From Bartonella henselae str. Houston-1 (GTDB taxonomy: Bacteria; Pseudomonadota; Alphaproteobacteria; Rhizobiales; Rhizobiaceae): a DNA stretch of 64,000 nucleotides. The notes under the pieces were generated by a model that saw only the letters and a list, made by a program, of their open reading frames with translations, was not told the DNA's origin and made no database searches. This document shows positions 9,916 to 19,722 of the stretch, in pieces. Location: NCBI RefSeq assembly GCF_000046705.1, contig NC_005956.1:868001-932000 (forward strand). The letters run 5' to 3'. The translations under genes and the position numbers were made by a program. Numbering within the stretch: position 1 is the stretch's first letter; every line of letters starts with the position of its first letter.

Positions 9916-11892
9916 TTAGGCATTTATTACGCGGCGCAAATCCGGAGGGGTTGCCTCATTCTTAAGTTGCTCAATCACTTCTTCTACAGACAAGAAGATT
10001 TGCTCTGTACTTCCTAAACGGCGCATATTCACGCTATTGGTTTCAGATTCACGTTTACCACATACCAAAATTACAGGAACTTTTTGTAAAGAGTGCTCAC
10101 GTATTTTATAGTTAATTTTTTCATTGCGAAGATCTAATGTTGTAGATAATCCAACGGATTTAAGCTTTGCTGTTAATTTTTTTGCATATTCATTTGCTTC
10201 GGATGTAATTGTTGCTACAACAATTTGTTCAGGTGCAAACCAAAGCGGCATATGTCCAGAAAAATTTTCGATTAATATACCAAGAAAACGCTCCATTGAT
10301 CCAAAAATGGCACGATGAATCATAACTGGCTGACGCTTTTCTGAGTCTTTATCAATATAAAATGCATTGAAGCGTTCGGGAAGATTAAAATCTAGTTGCG
10401 TTGTTCCACATTGCCATTCACGACCGATAGCATCTTTCAATGTATATTCGAACTTTGGTCCATAAAATGCACCTTCACCTGGAAGAATACTTGTTTTGAT
10501 TTGCCCTGCGGATTTTGTCTCAATAGTTTTAAGAACAGATTCCATAATATTTTCTGCATGATCCCATAATGCGTCAGATCCGACACGCTTTTCTGGGCGT
10601 GTTGAAAGTTTAAGACTGATTTCTTTAAAACCAAAATCAGCATAAGTTGATAAGATCAGATCATTAATATTAAGACATTCATCAGCTAATTGTTCATCAG
10701 TACAAAAAATATGCGCATCATCTTGTGTAAAGCACCGTACACGCATAAGACCATGAAGAGAACCTGAGGGTTCATAACGATGAACAACACCAAATTCAGC
10801 GATTCTTGTTGGCAAATCGCGGTAAGATTTTAAACCATGTTTAAAAATCTGCACATGACCAGGACAATTCATTGGTTTAAGAGCGTAAACATTTTCATTA
10901 TCCCAATCTTCAGCTGCGGGAATTGCTTTGAACATATTTTCCTTGTACCATTCCCAATGACCAGATATTTCCCATAGTGATCTATCGAGAACTTGCGGTG
11001 CATTAACTTCGGCATATTGATGATCATCGAGACGTCTTCGCATATAGTTGATCAAATTTTGAAACATTTTCCAGCCTTTTTTGTGCCAAAAAATCATGCC
11101 TGGTCCTTCTTCTTGAAAATGAAATAAGTTCATTTCACGTCCCAAGCGCCGATGATCACGTTTTTCAGCTTCTTCTAGCATGTGTAGATAGGCTTTTAAA
11201 TCATTTTCGTTTGCAAATGCTGTACCATAAATTCTCGTTAGCATTGGATTATTGGCATCTCCACGCCAATAAGCTCCTGCAACTTTCATCAGTTTGAAAG
11301 CATTCCCAATTTGTCCAGTAGATTGCATATGTGGACCACGGCAAAGATCAAACCAATCACCTTGATAATAGACTTTCAAATCTTGATTATCGGGGATGCT
11401 ATCGATAAGCTCAACCTTATAAAGTTCACCTTTTTCAGAAAAAATTTCTCTGGCTTTTTTACGAGACCAAACTTCTTTTCTAAAAGGTTTATTGCGTTGG
11501 ATAATTTCACGCATTTTCTTTTCAATGATAGTAAGATCATCCAATGTAAAAGGTTGTTGACGTGCAAAATCATAATAAAAACCATTTTCAATAACAGGGC
11601 CAATTGTCACTTGCGTTCCAGGAAAGAGCTCCTGTACTGCTTCGGCTAGGACATGCGCACAATCATGGCGTATGAGCTCAAGAGCACGTGTATCTTCGCG
11701 GGTAATGATTTCTATCTGACCAGATTGTTTTATTGGATCGGATAGATCGCGGATGATTCCGTTAAGGCTATAGGCGAGTGCTTTTTTTGCAAGTGATTTA
11801 GAAATAGATTCAGCCAATTCTAAACCAGTCATTTCGGAGTGGTAATCACGCTTCGAACCATCGGGAAAAGAAAGAGAAACAGAGCAAGACAT
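9916..11892 (-). CDS. thrS: Threonine--tRNA ligase
   Basis: Charges tRNA-Thr in the cytoplasm. The 658-residue protein begins with a TGS domain (FPDGSKRDY). The editing domain follows, with the [10 protein letters not shown] histidine pair. The class II catalytic core has [13 protein letters not shown] and [11 protein letters not shown]. The C-terminal anticodon domain has [13 protein letters not shown] 11892 has an AAGGGG site; the frame extends upstream but without family similarity. It stands alone, convergent with merR. Confidence 0.95.
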
Positions 11893-12014
11893 AAAACACA
11901 CCCCTTTAATCCAATTCCGCGAACGATTGCGGATGGCTTCGTGAAAACTTAGTAATAAGCAATTAAGGCCAATTAGGCTCATTTTTTAGCAATACGTATG
12001 AAAAAAGGAAAGAA

Positions 12015-12368
12015 TTATTTATTGTGTTTGGTAGAAATTTTCCAGTAGCACCAAGGTTTATAAAAACAGTAAGAGTTTCCAAGAGATGTGGGTACTGGTT
12101 CAAATCCATGTGTTCCAAATGGACCGCAGCGTATGATACGAAAAAATCCCATCCATGCTCCAGCCCACAATCCATGGCGTGCGATTGCCTCATAAGTATA
12201 TTCTGAACAGGTTGGTAGGTGACGACACTGATTTCCTATAAAACCGGAAAGTGTTATTTGATAAAAACGTATCAATAGAAGACCAAGTAATCGTCCTGGT
12301 GTTTTTCGCCAAGGGCCTGTATAATTGCGAGTTTGTCTCTTTTTTTTCTGAGGATATGGATTAAACAT
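12015..12368 (-). CDS. yidD: Membrane protein insertion efficiency factor YidD
   Basis: A small membrane-associated protein that assists YidC-dependent insertion. The family signature CRHLPTCSEYTYEAIARHG is present with its cysteine motif, followed by the RIIRCGPFGTHGFEPVP tail. 117 residues is somewhat long because of an extra C-terminal stretch. Its start abuts the stop of the upstream Fe-S scaffold gene (12369), so both lie on one transcript. Confidence 0.93.
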   Translation of the reverse strand: MFNPYPQKKKRQTRNYTGPWRKTPGRLLGLLLIRFYQITLSGFIGNQCRHLPTCSEYTYEAIARHGLWAGAWMGFFRIIRCGPFGTHGFEPVPTSLGNSYCFYKPWCYWKISTKHNK

Positions 12369-12797
12369 TTATTTTTCTTCAATTTGTTGAATACAATCTA
12401 TAACGGCATCAAAAATGAGCAACGTTGATGTGTGGCGTGCTTTATAGTTTTTAATGGGCTGCAAACAGGAAAATGCTTCAAATGGAGCTGGAGGAGGAGG
12501 TCCATCTTCTGTCAGCATATGATAGATAATTTCACGTAACATTTTAAGATTTTGTGTTGTTTGGCCGATGATATGATATGCTAAAAGTGAAGCAGCAGCT
12601 TGTCCTAGTACACATGCACGTACTTCATGAGCAAAATCTGTAACAATATCATTTTCTATTTTTAGATCTACAGTGATTGTTGAGCCGCAAAGTCGTGCAT
12701 GTTTTTTTGATGTTGCATCCGGTTTATTAAGACGTCCAATTTTGCTTATATTGGCAGCATATTCAAGTATTTTATCACTGTAGATATTATCAATCAT
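12369..12797 (-). CDS. Iron-sulfur cluster assembly scaffold protein (IscU/SufU/NifU-like)
   Basis: A 142-residue scaffold-like protein. The three cysteines expected to hold a nascent Fe-S cluster are visible: C37 in ARLCGS, one in EVRACVLGQAAAS, and one in FSCLQPIKNYKARH. The aspartate usually found in a DGYS-type loop is replaced here by the ARLCGS context, as in the diverged alphaproteobacterial form next to yidD. Client proteins are unknown. It starts a two-gene unit with yidD. Confidence 0.85.
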   Translation of the reverse strand: MIDNIYSDKILEYAANISKIGRLNKPDATSKKHARLCGSTITVDLKIENDIVTDFAHEVRACVLGQAAASLLAYHIIGQTTQNLKMLREIIYHMLTEDGPPPPAPFEAFSCLQPIKNYKARHTSTLLIFDAVIDCIQQIEEK

Positions 12798-12922
12798 GAC
12801 CTATTGCCTGAAATTTCGAAAGCCGTGATTGTTTAAGCTTTTAATTCGATTATATAGAGATTATACAGGATGAAATGGATATAGAGCAAACGCTTTGTAA
12901 ATGGTAGGCTTGGAGTTTTTAA

Positions 12923-13543
12923 ATGCATAATATTAAAGTAGGTACTAAAAACCCTTTTTTATCTGGGAGGAAGCGCCCTCCTTTTGAAGAAGTGGAAGCG
13001 GCGATTCGTACATTTTTGTTATGGATAGGGGAAAATCCAAACCGAGAAGGGCTTTTAGACACTCCAGGGCGGGTCGCTAAGGCATATCGTGATCTTTTTA
13101 CCGGGTATGACGAGTCGGTTGAAGAAATCTTGGGAACGGTTTTTGAAGAGGTTTCAGGCTACAATGAACCAGTAATCATGAAAGATCTCTCTTTTTATTC
13201 ACATTGTGAACATCATATGATCCCAATTGTTGGTAAAGCTCATATCGCTTATTTTCCTGATGAAAAGATTGTTGGTCTTTCAAAAATTGCACGGGTGGTA
13301 AACGTTTTTTCGCGTCGGTTACAGACACAAGAAGCTATGACAGCTCAAATAGCTAATGCTTTGGAAACACATCTAAAACCTCGTGGTGTTGCAGTGTTAA
13401 TTGAGGCTGAACACATGTGTATGACTATGAGAGGAGTACAAAAACAAGGAGCTAAAACGATTACGACAAGTTTTCATGGCTCTTATGAAAAGGATCAAGT
13501 TGCACAGGCTCATTTTATGATGATAGTGCGTAGATCATCTTAA
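12923..13543 (+). CDS. folE: GTP cyclohydrolase I
   Basis: First enzyme of tetrahydrofolate (pterin) synthesis; forms dihydroneopterin triphosphate from GTP. The zinc ligands are visible in [12 protein letters not shown] and [29 protein letters not shown] is the typical N-terminal motif. The protein has 206 residues and is monocistronic, divergent from the Fe-S scaffold gene. Confidence 0.95.
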   Translation: MHNIKVGTKNPFLSGRKRPPFEEVEAAIRTFLLWIGENPNREGLLDTPGRVAKAYRDLFTGYDESVEEILGTVFEEVSGYNEPVIMKDLSFYSHCEHHMIPIVGKAHIAYFPDEKIVGLSKIARVVNVFSRRLQTQEAMTAQIANALETHLKPRGVAVLIEAEHMCMTMRGVQKQGAKTITTSFHGSYEKDQVAQAHFMMIVRRSS

Positions 13544-13678
13544 AACCTGTTGTTCTCATAATTTAGATCTGCTTATAACTAGTTCGGATAAAATAAATCA
13601 TCAGAAAGTAAAAATGGGCTTGTACCTTGCTTTGTGATTTGTTAAATCCAGCGAAGTGGATATTTTGGCTCACCACGT

Positions 13679-13763
13679 GCGGTCGTGGCGGAATTGGTAG
13701 ACGCGCAGCGTTGAGGTCGCTGTGGGGCACCCCGTGGAAGTTCGAGTCTTCTCGACCGCACCA
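13679..13763 (+). tRNA. tRNA-Leu (anticodon GAG)
   Basis: Class II tRNA of 85 bases with encoded CCA. The acceptor arms GCGGTCG and CGACCGC pair fully over 7 bp. The D arm is GGCGGAATTGGTAGACGC. The anticodon stem CAGCG/CGCTG encloses loop TTGAGGT, giving GAG. A short variable arm and a TTCGAGT T-loop follow. It marks the left edge of an accessory region. Confidence 0.96.
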
Positions 13764-13949
13764 TTTTGTGTTTTCAGTTGTTGCTACAGATGAATAAAGG
13801 AGAAAATAGTACGTATTAGAGAGGGATTCTTTAGCGTATTATTTATTACATTTTTAATAATAATTTCATTTCAAGTCCGTGGAGGTGTTGTCCTTTTAGC
13901 TATAAATTTGAAATATTGATCTTTTAAAAGAGGACGGGTTGGAGTTGAA

Positions 13950-15134
13950 GTGAGAATCAAAATATTTTTCAAGTATTTAAAACTCTTTATTTGCGTTTCT
14001 TTATTAACAGCATGTAGTACATCGCGGGCTGTACTTTGGCATGGGATTCACGCAACACCATCTATGATTGCAGTGCAAAGGGCGGTGGAAAGTAGATCGA
14101 TACCTCCAAAAGCTATTGTTCCAGTGTATGTTGCAACAAGTCGTATGATACAAAACAACTATTCTCAACCTTATGGGGCAGAACGATCAAATAAAGTGCA
14201 CTATAATCGCGTAGACGTAGGAATTCCTCAAAAACACGTAAAGGGTGTTGTCGAAACAAACGCGTATAAACCCACACATGATAAGTATTTTGCAGCAGTA
14301 GCGTTGCAAAAATACGATAATAAGGAACAGTTTAAACAGCAATTAAATGCGGATTTAGAAAAAAAAACACCAGGAAAAAGAGAAATTTTTCTTTTTATTC
14401 ATGGTTATAATAATAATTTTGCAGATGGCACATTTCGTACAGCTCAGTTTACATACGATTATTCCTTAAATGTGGTTACTGTGCACTATTCGTGGCCATC
14501 GGCAGGATCAGTCCCTCTTTATATTTATGACCGTGATAGTGCCAATTTTGCACGTGATGGATTGATAGAGCTCTTGACACTTATCAGTGAAACAAAAGCT
14601 GATCAGATTTCCGTTATTGCACATTCTATGGGCAATTTTGTCATAATGGAAGCATTTAGAACTCTAGCATTGCAAGGAAAATATAAACCTATCCAACGTA
14701 TTACAAGTTTTTTAATGGCAGCGCCAGACATTGATATTGATGTGTTTGAACGTCAACTCAATGATATTAAGAAATTACCTCAACCAACGGCTATTTTGGT
14801 ATCTCGTGCAGATAAAGCTCTCGCTGTTTCGGGACGTCTTACGGGTGGACATCATCGTGTGGGAGATGGTTCAGATATTGAAATGTTGCGTAAAAATGGA
14901 ATAGCTGTTCTTGATTTCTCTAATGTTGATGGAGGAGCACACAATGTATTTGCTTCTTCACCAACGTTGATGGCTCTTGCTCGAGAAGGGTCTTTGGCTT
15001 CAACAATTATGCAGGGTACAGAACTATCGCCTAGTCAGGCGCTTCTTGCTGATAGCAGCAGTGTATTGGAGAAAACAACGCACCTTATTCTTTATACACC
15101 TTTACGTCTTTTATCTCCACTAACTCGACAGTAA
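13950..15134 (+). CDS. DUF900-type alpha/beta hydrolase lipoprotein
   Basis: A probable envelope esterase of 394 residues. A signal peptide ends in the lipobox LLTAC (lipid cysteine C22). The alpha/beta fold shows FLFIHGYNNNFADG as the oxyanion strand and the nucleophile elbow IAHSMGNF (serine near residue 226). A late GGAHNVFA segment may supply the catalytic histidine. This is the DUF900 pattern; the substrate is unknown. The start is a GTG at 13950 with a GGAG site 5 bases upstream. Confidence 0.85.
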   Translation: MRIKIFFKYLKLFICVSLLTACSTSRAVLWHGIHATPSMIAVQRAVESRSIPPKAIVPVYVATSRMIQNNYSQPYGAERSNKVHYNRVDVGIPQKHVKGVVETNAYKPTHDKYFAAVALQKYDNKEQFKQQLNADLEKKTPGKREIFLFIHGYNNNFADGTFRTAQFTYDYSLNVVTVHYSWPSAGSVPLYIYDRDSANFARDGLIELLTLISETKADQISVIAHSMGNFVIMEAFRTLALQGKYKPIQRITSFLMAAPDIDIDVFERQLNDIKKLPQPTAILVSRADKALAVSGRLTGGHHRVGDGSDIEMLRKNGIAVLDFSNVDGGAHNVFASSPTLMALAREGSLASTIMQGTELSPSQALLADSSSVLEKTTHLILYTPLRLLSPLTRQ

Positions 15135-15269
15135 GTGTAAAAAGAGGGAGGTTTTCCCTAAAATATAAATAAATTGGGAATAATATTTTTTAGCACTTTC
15201 TTTAGAATGGCTTTGTAGAATCAAAAATAAATAGTGGGATGATGTAAAAAACATTGCTTAGGTGAGCTT

Positions 15270-15767
15270 ATGATGGTTGCACAAAAGGCCTATGTTAGTA
15301 CGCCTACATTAATTGATTATTTATCTCGTTCCGCAATTAAGTTGTTAGATATTCATTCAATACTATTAAAGGTGAGAGAAGAGGCTATGGGGGGAGAACC
15401 AAATTTATTACGTCAAATTGATTCCACAAAAAAACAGCTGGATGAGATAAGTCATGCTCTTATTTTAGAATACCGCAAACGCCAAGAAAATGAGCGTTTT
15501 TTAAAACAAATTTTGCTATCAATTTCCGATCAACTTTTCTCACTTAATAATGGTTTCAAAGAAACTGGACGCCTTTTCTTTCAAGAGATTAGAATGCTTC
15601 AATCTCAAATGCAGTGTTTTTACGAAGGTAAGGAGAGGCAATATTTATTAAGTGAGCAAGAATCTTCTTATTCTCCGTCAAAAATTGATGAAGTTATTAA
15701 ACAGTTACAAAAGGCAAGAGAGAAGCTTATTGTTGAAAGTCCGCATCTCTTTGAAAAAGAATGCTAA
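15270..15767 (+). CDS. Hypothetical coiled-coil protein
   Basis: A 165-residue protein that I do not recognise. It has no signal peptide or membrane span. Most of it is charged and heptad-like, for example DSTKKQLDEISHALILEYRK and IDEVIKQLQKAREKLI, so it is probably helical and self-associating. A GGTGAG site precedes the ATG pair at 15270/15273. The ORF is intact and lies between the DUF900 esterase and phage remnants, so it may be genus-specific. Confidence 0.6.
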   Translation: MMVAQKAYVSTPTLIDYLSRSAIKLLDIHSILLKVREEAMGGEPNLLRQIDSTKKQLDEISHALILEYRKRQENERFLKQILLSISDQLFSLNNGFKETGRLFFQEIRMLQSQMQCFYEGKERQYLLSEQESSYSPSKIDEVIKQLQKAREKLIVESPHLFEKEC

Positions 15768-16126
15768 AGCGAAAAACAAAAGATTTTCTGAATCAGGCAC
15801 ATTGATAAAAATATTTTCCGTTTAATAGCAAACAGTGCACTTAGATTGCAGTTATTTTTCTTTTTTAGGATTCTTAACAATATAATAGGGCATTTCAAGT
15901 ATGATTTCAAAGATAGAAAATATATTAACCATACCGTTCAATTTGCTGAAAAAAATCTGACGATTTTAAAGGAGTGAGAGATAGCACCGTATTGGTTTGC
16001 AAGATTTGGCTCTCTTTATACAGTTTCTGAAAATTTAAAATGATGGACTGGACAGCTTATCGTAATAAAAACTACGATCGTGTTGCGGTATTTTAGAAGG
16101 ATTTTCCCAGGAAGAAAAAGAAATTA
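15768..16126. other. Degenerate intergenic stretch, possible regulator remnant
   Basis: No intact gene. Between 16087 and 16215 a plus-strand reading gives ILEGFSQEEKEIITYLLIVL, which resembles the end of a MarR-type regulator but has no preserved upstream part. The similarity is weak and the reading overlaps the antisense repressor remnant. Confidence 0.25.
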
Positions 16127-16458
16127 TTACTTATCTTTTGATTGTTTTAAAAACTCAATATATGAAACCACAGATCTCTTGTTTTCTTCAGAGAGATCAC
16201 GATAAAAACTCATGAATTCTTGATCAACATCAGTGAAGAAATTTGGGGGGGGGAAACTTTAAAAAACTCTGCTATTTTAACTAATTCTCCAATACTTATA
16301 CTTCTTGATTTCCCATTTTTGTAAGGATTAAGCATTCTGCTTATAGTAGATGGATGAATTCCTAAGTAAGCGGCTAATTCTATTTGAGCACCGTGCCCAC
16401 GTTCTTCCAGTTTTTTCTCTAACCATTGTTGGATGCTTTTTTCAATATCGTTACTCAT
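16127..16458 (-). pseudogene. CI-like HTH (XRE) phage repressor, frame broken at a G9 tract
   Basis: The first 75 or so residues form an XRE helix-turn-helix (IELAAYLGIHPSTISRML, then ISIGELVKIAEFFKVS). At 16245-16253 there is a run of nine G on the plus strand (C9 in the coding strand). With C9 the reading ends soon after in unrelated sequence at 16210. In the other frame the sequence continues as FFTDVDQEFMSFYRDLSEEN and on through SYIEFLKQSKDK to a TAA at 16127-16129, a sensible repressor C-terminus. C10 or C7 would restore about 110 residues. It is either a pseudogene or a slippage-controlled switch. It is divergent from the Cro-like gene. Confidence 0.75.
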
Positions 16459-16463
16459 AATCT

Positions 16464-16510
16464 AAGCATTATCCCTAAAAATACGTAAAATGCAAAAATG
16501 CTAAAAGTGC
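16464..16510. promoter_or_regulatory. Operator-like repeats between repressor and Cro-like gene
   Basis: Three near-identical boxes, AAAATGC (16487-16493), AAAAATGC (16494-16501) and AAAAGTGC (16503-16510), face an inverted GCATT at 16466-16470. On the minus strand a TTGCAT and TAATGC pair with about 18 bases between could be the repressor promoter. The arrangement fits a lambdoid-like divergent switch; binding is inferred only. Confidence 0.4.
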
Positions 16511-16540
16511 AATTAATTATACAACATTATGGAGATAGAT

Positions 16541-16834
16541 ATGCCTTCGAGATTGATTATAAAATATTTAGGTGGTTTCAAAATGGTAGCAACCATAGTT
16601 GAAAGGGATGTGTCGTCTATTTATAGGTGGCATGATCGTATACCGGCAAAGCACCAAGCTAGCATATTAAACTATGCACGTGAACACGGCATAGATTTAC
16701 GTCCTGATGATTTCTTTTATCCTGATCGCTTACAATTATTGATGCAAGAGAAACAAACACCTCCAACGTTGTGCTTATTAGAAAGTTCCGGTGTTCATGC
16801 GGCGTGTGTGCATACTGAAACTTTACAGCCTTAA
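16541..16834 (+). CDS. Cro-like phage HTH regulator
   Basis: A 97-residue protein whose centre, VERDVSSIYRWHDRIPAKHQ, is the kind of helix-turn-helix found in phage Cro-like and carph-isopro-type regulators. The following segment LNYAREHGIDLRPDDFFYPD fits the same family. ATG 16541 has a GGAG site 6 bases upstream, preferred to ATG 16529. It is divergent from the broken CI-like repressor, forming a typical phage lysogeny pair. The ORF is intact, but whether it is expressed without its repressor is unknown. Confidence 0.7.
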   Translation: MPSRLIIKYLGGFKMVATIVERDVSSIYRWHDRIPAKHQASILNYAREHGIDLRPDDFFYPDRLQLLMQEKQTPPTLCLLESSGVHAACVHTETLQP

Positions 16835-16854
16835 GAGAATTAAGAGAAATGATC

Positions 16855-17191
16855 ATTTAAATAGGAAATTACAAGATGGTGCAAAAGAAGCAAGCAAGAA
16901 TGATGCAGGCGAAGTCCGTGGTGATCTGATCCCGCCATTAGCCTTAATTGAAATTGGTTGTGTTCTAGAGTTTGGTGCAAATAATTCGGGTAAAGGGATG
17001 GATTGTAGCTGCTTTGCGCCATTTATTATCAGGCTGGTGGAGAAGATAAAGATGTTGAGAGTGATTTATCATATTTGGCACATACGGCTTGTTGCCTTCT
17101 TTTTTTGATAGAGTGCGAAGCTAAAAAGATAGGTTGTGATGATTGTCCTCAGAATAATGAATGGAGATTCAAATTAAATGAGTTGGAATGA
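16855..17191 (+). pseudogene. Phage dATP/dGTP diphosphohydrolase-like (DUF5664-type) remnant
   Basis: Three frames are needed to read this gene. The first frame gives RGDLIPPLALIEIGCVLEFG and then GANNSGKG, the second gives GWIVAALRHLLSGWW, and the third gives GGEDKDVESDLSYLAHTACC followed by LLFLIE. Together they match the order of motifs in the small phage DUF5664 proteins, ending at TGA 17189-17191. At least two frameshifts and no clear start mean it is dead. The family name is from memory of motif order, so moderately certain. Confidence 0.55.
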
Positions 17192-17465
17192 AGCTTTATT
17201 GGTAGTTTTTGTCGTATTGTTGCTTTTTAGCGGGGTCATGTTGTTTGCTTTGTATTATCGCCATCAGGCTAAAAATCTTAAAGATGAACTCGAAGAGAGA
17301 AAACGTGAGGTTTTAATAGAAACTAAGGCGATTATTGATCAATGTGCCGCGGATCTTAAAAGATATGATGCGGAGATTAAAGTGCGTGACGAGGAAATTG
17401 AAAAACTACAACAAGATCTTAAGCGTCTCGAGGAAGAGGCAAAAGCAAATTCTCATATCATATGA
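17178..17465 (+). CDS. Small membrane-anchored coiled-coil protein
   Basis: 95 residues: one N-terminal membrane span (about residues 7-29, LLVVFVVLLLFSGVMLFALY) and then a charged coiled coil to the end, rich in Glu and Lys. It begins inside the end of the preceding phage remnant. The shape (inner-membrane anchor plus periplasmic or cytoplasmic coil) resembles accessory phage envelope proteins, but I do not recognise a family. The ORF is intact. Confidence 0.5.
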   Translation: MSWNEALLVVFVVLLLFSGVMLFALYYRHQAKNLKDELEERKREVLIETKAIIDQCAADLKRYDAEIKVRDEEIEKLQQDLKRLEEEAKANSHII

Positions 17466-17708
17466 AGAAAAATTAGTAAGGTAGTGGTGAATAGTAAAGA
17501 TGGAAATGGTTTCTACAGCTATTTTCAGAGCTAGCAATTTATATTTTCTCTACCAAGTTTGTTACTTTTTTACACTAACACAATAGCTTAGGGACGAGGT
17601 AAGTAGAAAGAACCAGAAGATATGGGATTTAGAAGATGCGCTTAGGAAGAAAAATGACTGATGCAATGTGTTCCAAAAACAGACTTCATCGTTATTGGGG
17701 ACGATTTG

Positions 17709-18182
17709 ATGACTGACACGATTCTTTGTTTTGATCTAGGCACGAAAACAGGCTGGGTGATATATGGTGTGGATGGTCATATCATGAGTGGTACCGTTAA
17801 TTTTCAACCTCGCCGCTTTGAAGATGGTGAGATGCATTATTTACTCTTTAAACAATGACTTTCAGAAATACAGATAACAGCAGGCTCAATTGACGTGGTG
17901 TATTTTGAGGAGGTGAGACGTCATATTAGGATCGATGCAGCGCATGTGTATGGCGGCTTGTTAGCAACCTTAACAGCTTTGTATGAATATCACCAAATTC
18001 CTTATGAAGGCATTCCAGTTGGTACGATTAAGAAAAAGATGACAGGGAAGGGGAATGCCTCGAAAGAAGAAATAATTAAAGTGGTGTGTGCAAAAGGGCA
18101 TGCGTCTTGTGATGACAATGAAGCCGATGCTTTGGCAACTTTACACGTAATGAAAGGGAAGGAGATTAGGCATGTCAATTAA
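17709..18182 (+). pseudogene. RuvC-like phage crossover junction nuclease with in-frame TGA
   Basis: From ATG 17709 the reading TILCFDLGTKTGWVIYGVDG has the first RNase H-fold strand with its catalytic aspartate. It continues to a TGA at 17856-17858, after which the same frame goes on: VVYFEEVRRHIRIDAAHVYG (second acidic position), then an IKKKMTGKGNASKEEI-type basic stretch and DDNEADALATLHV with the last acidic residues. A single CGA-to-TGA change would explain the break. The full length would be about 157 codons, normal for phage RuvC-like enzymes. A GTG at 17895 could restart a useless fragment. Confidence 0.75.
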
Positions 18183-19041
18183 ATTGCCTTGGACGAGGCT
18201 TTTTTCATCCCAAAAGCAAAAATTAAAAGAAACCACACAGCTTTTCTTTCAATAAACAAAAATGATATTTTAATTTGACGTTGCACAATAAGCTTAGAAT
18301 TATACAGATCTTATCGGTTATGTGCGATAAAAAATGAGATTGATAATATATAGATTATAAAAGACTGAAAGAATTTTTGTCTGCAAATTGTATCTTTTTA
18401 CAAGACTTTACAAATAATACAGAGAAAAAATGAGTGTGGAAGGAATAGTGAACATTTGTGATAATTTTTTCATTTTCTAGTGTTATAATTACTTTTGTAT
18501 TTCACAGTTCAGTTATCGTATATATGATCAATTCTAAAATTTCCATTTAAAACTTATAATGAAACTATATTTAAGCTGTTATTGAATCCTTGTATTGATG
18601 GATCATAAGAGTGCCTAAGATAATAAATATCATAAGTGAATGCTCTGATTTAATAGAGAAAATATAACTGCTTATTGAGCGCGCAATTTATTCATATCAA
18701 CGTTACTTAAATTTTTCCTATCTAACACACGCATTTGAGTTAAGTTTTGTAGTTGGTATTTTTTCTACGATGAAAAGATGTACGAGCATATTTGGTATTC
18801 ATAAACTTTGCATATCAATTCAAAAAATACACGATAATTTTATAGTTATTGTGATTTCATTTTTATGAACTGAAGAAGCATACTGATGAATATTACAGAT
18901 ATTTGGGAAAAAATACTTTTATCAGGCATCATTTCGTTTCTTTGTGGTTTACAATTTTTTTTATCATTTTATCTTGACCAAAAGGGAGTGTTTATGAACT
19001 TCTCTTTATCTATTTTATTTCAAAAGGGTGGAGTTATATTA
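18183..19041. other. Long AT-rich non-coding stretch before divK
   Basis: About 860 bases without a convincing gene. At 18186-18202 a small GCCT/AGGC hairpin runs into a T run and could end transcription from the RuvC-like remnant. The in-frame extension of divK from 18886 has no family similarity. The rest is probably decayed phage DNA and the divK promoter. Confidence 0.4.
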
Positions 19042-19407
19042 ATGTCAAAAAAAGTCATGATCGTTGAAGATAACGAACTTAATATGAAGTTATTCCGTGA
19101 TCTTGTAGAAGCGAGTGGCTATGAAACCGTTGAGACACGTAACGGTCTTATGGCATTAGATTTGGCTCGTTCATCAATGCCATCTCTTATCCTTGTAGAT
19201 ATACAGTTACCAGAGGTATCAGGGATAGACGTTATTAAACAATTAAAAAAAGATGAGGAACTGAGAGCTATCCCCGTTGTTGCTGTAACAGCCTTTGCTA
19301 TGAAAGGGGATGAAGAGAGAATTCGTGCCAGTGGATGTGAGGAATATATGTCAAAGCCTATTTCCGTTCCTCATTTTATTACAATGGTAAAGAATTTTTT
19401 GGAATGA
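19042..19407 (+). CDS. divK: Single-domain response regulator DivK
   Basis: A stand-alone receiver domain (121 residues) that in alphaproteobacteria is phosphorylated by PleC/DivJ-type kinases and controls the CtrA cell-cycle pathway. [20 protein letters not shown] contains the acidic pocket, [13 protein letters not shown] has the phosphoacceptor aspartate, and [15 protein letters not shown] and SKPISVPHF carry the switch Thr and conserved Lys. ATG 19042 is chosen because family similarity starts there. No pleD gene follows it. Confidence 0.9.
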   Translation: MSKKVMIVEDNELNMKLFRDLVEASGYETVETRNGLMALDLARSSMPSLILVDIQLPEVSGIDVIKQLKKDEELRAIPVVAVTAFAMKGDEERIRASGCEEYMSKPISVPHFITMVKNFLE

Positions 19408-19672
19408 AATTTTGTTAAATGATGATGGAAAAGATACTGAGAATCTCGTGAGATAACTGAAGCTATATTACAAATGTTTTGGTGAACGAATACGAAGATA
19501 TGTCTGAATTACCAGAGTGCAAATTCTAAAATTGAAGTCGAGATTTTAGGGTTTTTCTGGTCGATTTATTCTTATTTTTTATCTAAAAAGAAATTAATCG
19601 TTTAACATTCTTATTTTCTCCTGATGGATACAAACTGATCACTATGTTTCCGAAAAAACTGTTTTAACAGAT

Positions 19673-19700
19673 AAAAAAAGCCCCGTTGAAATGAGGCTTT
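19673..19700 (-). terminator. Terminator of the rplM-rpsI operon
   Basis: On the minus strand AAGCCTC pairs with GGGGCTT (one G-T wobble) around an 8-base loop and is followed by seven T. It lies 22 bases past the rpsI stop. Confidence 0.8.
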
Positions 19701-19722
19701 ATGAATTGCACAAAAATTAAAA

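Noticed and set aside
9916..11982. Longer thrS frame from 11982
   Set aside because: The first 30 residues have no family similarity, and ATG 11892 has a strong AAGGGG site.
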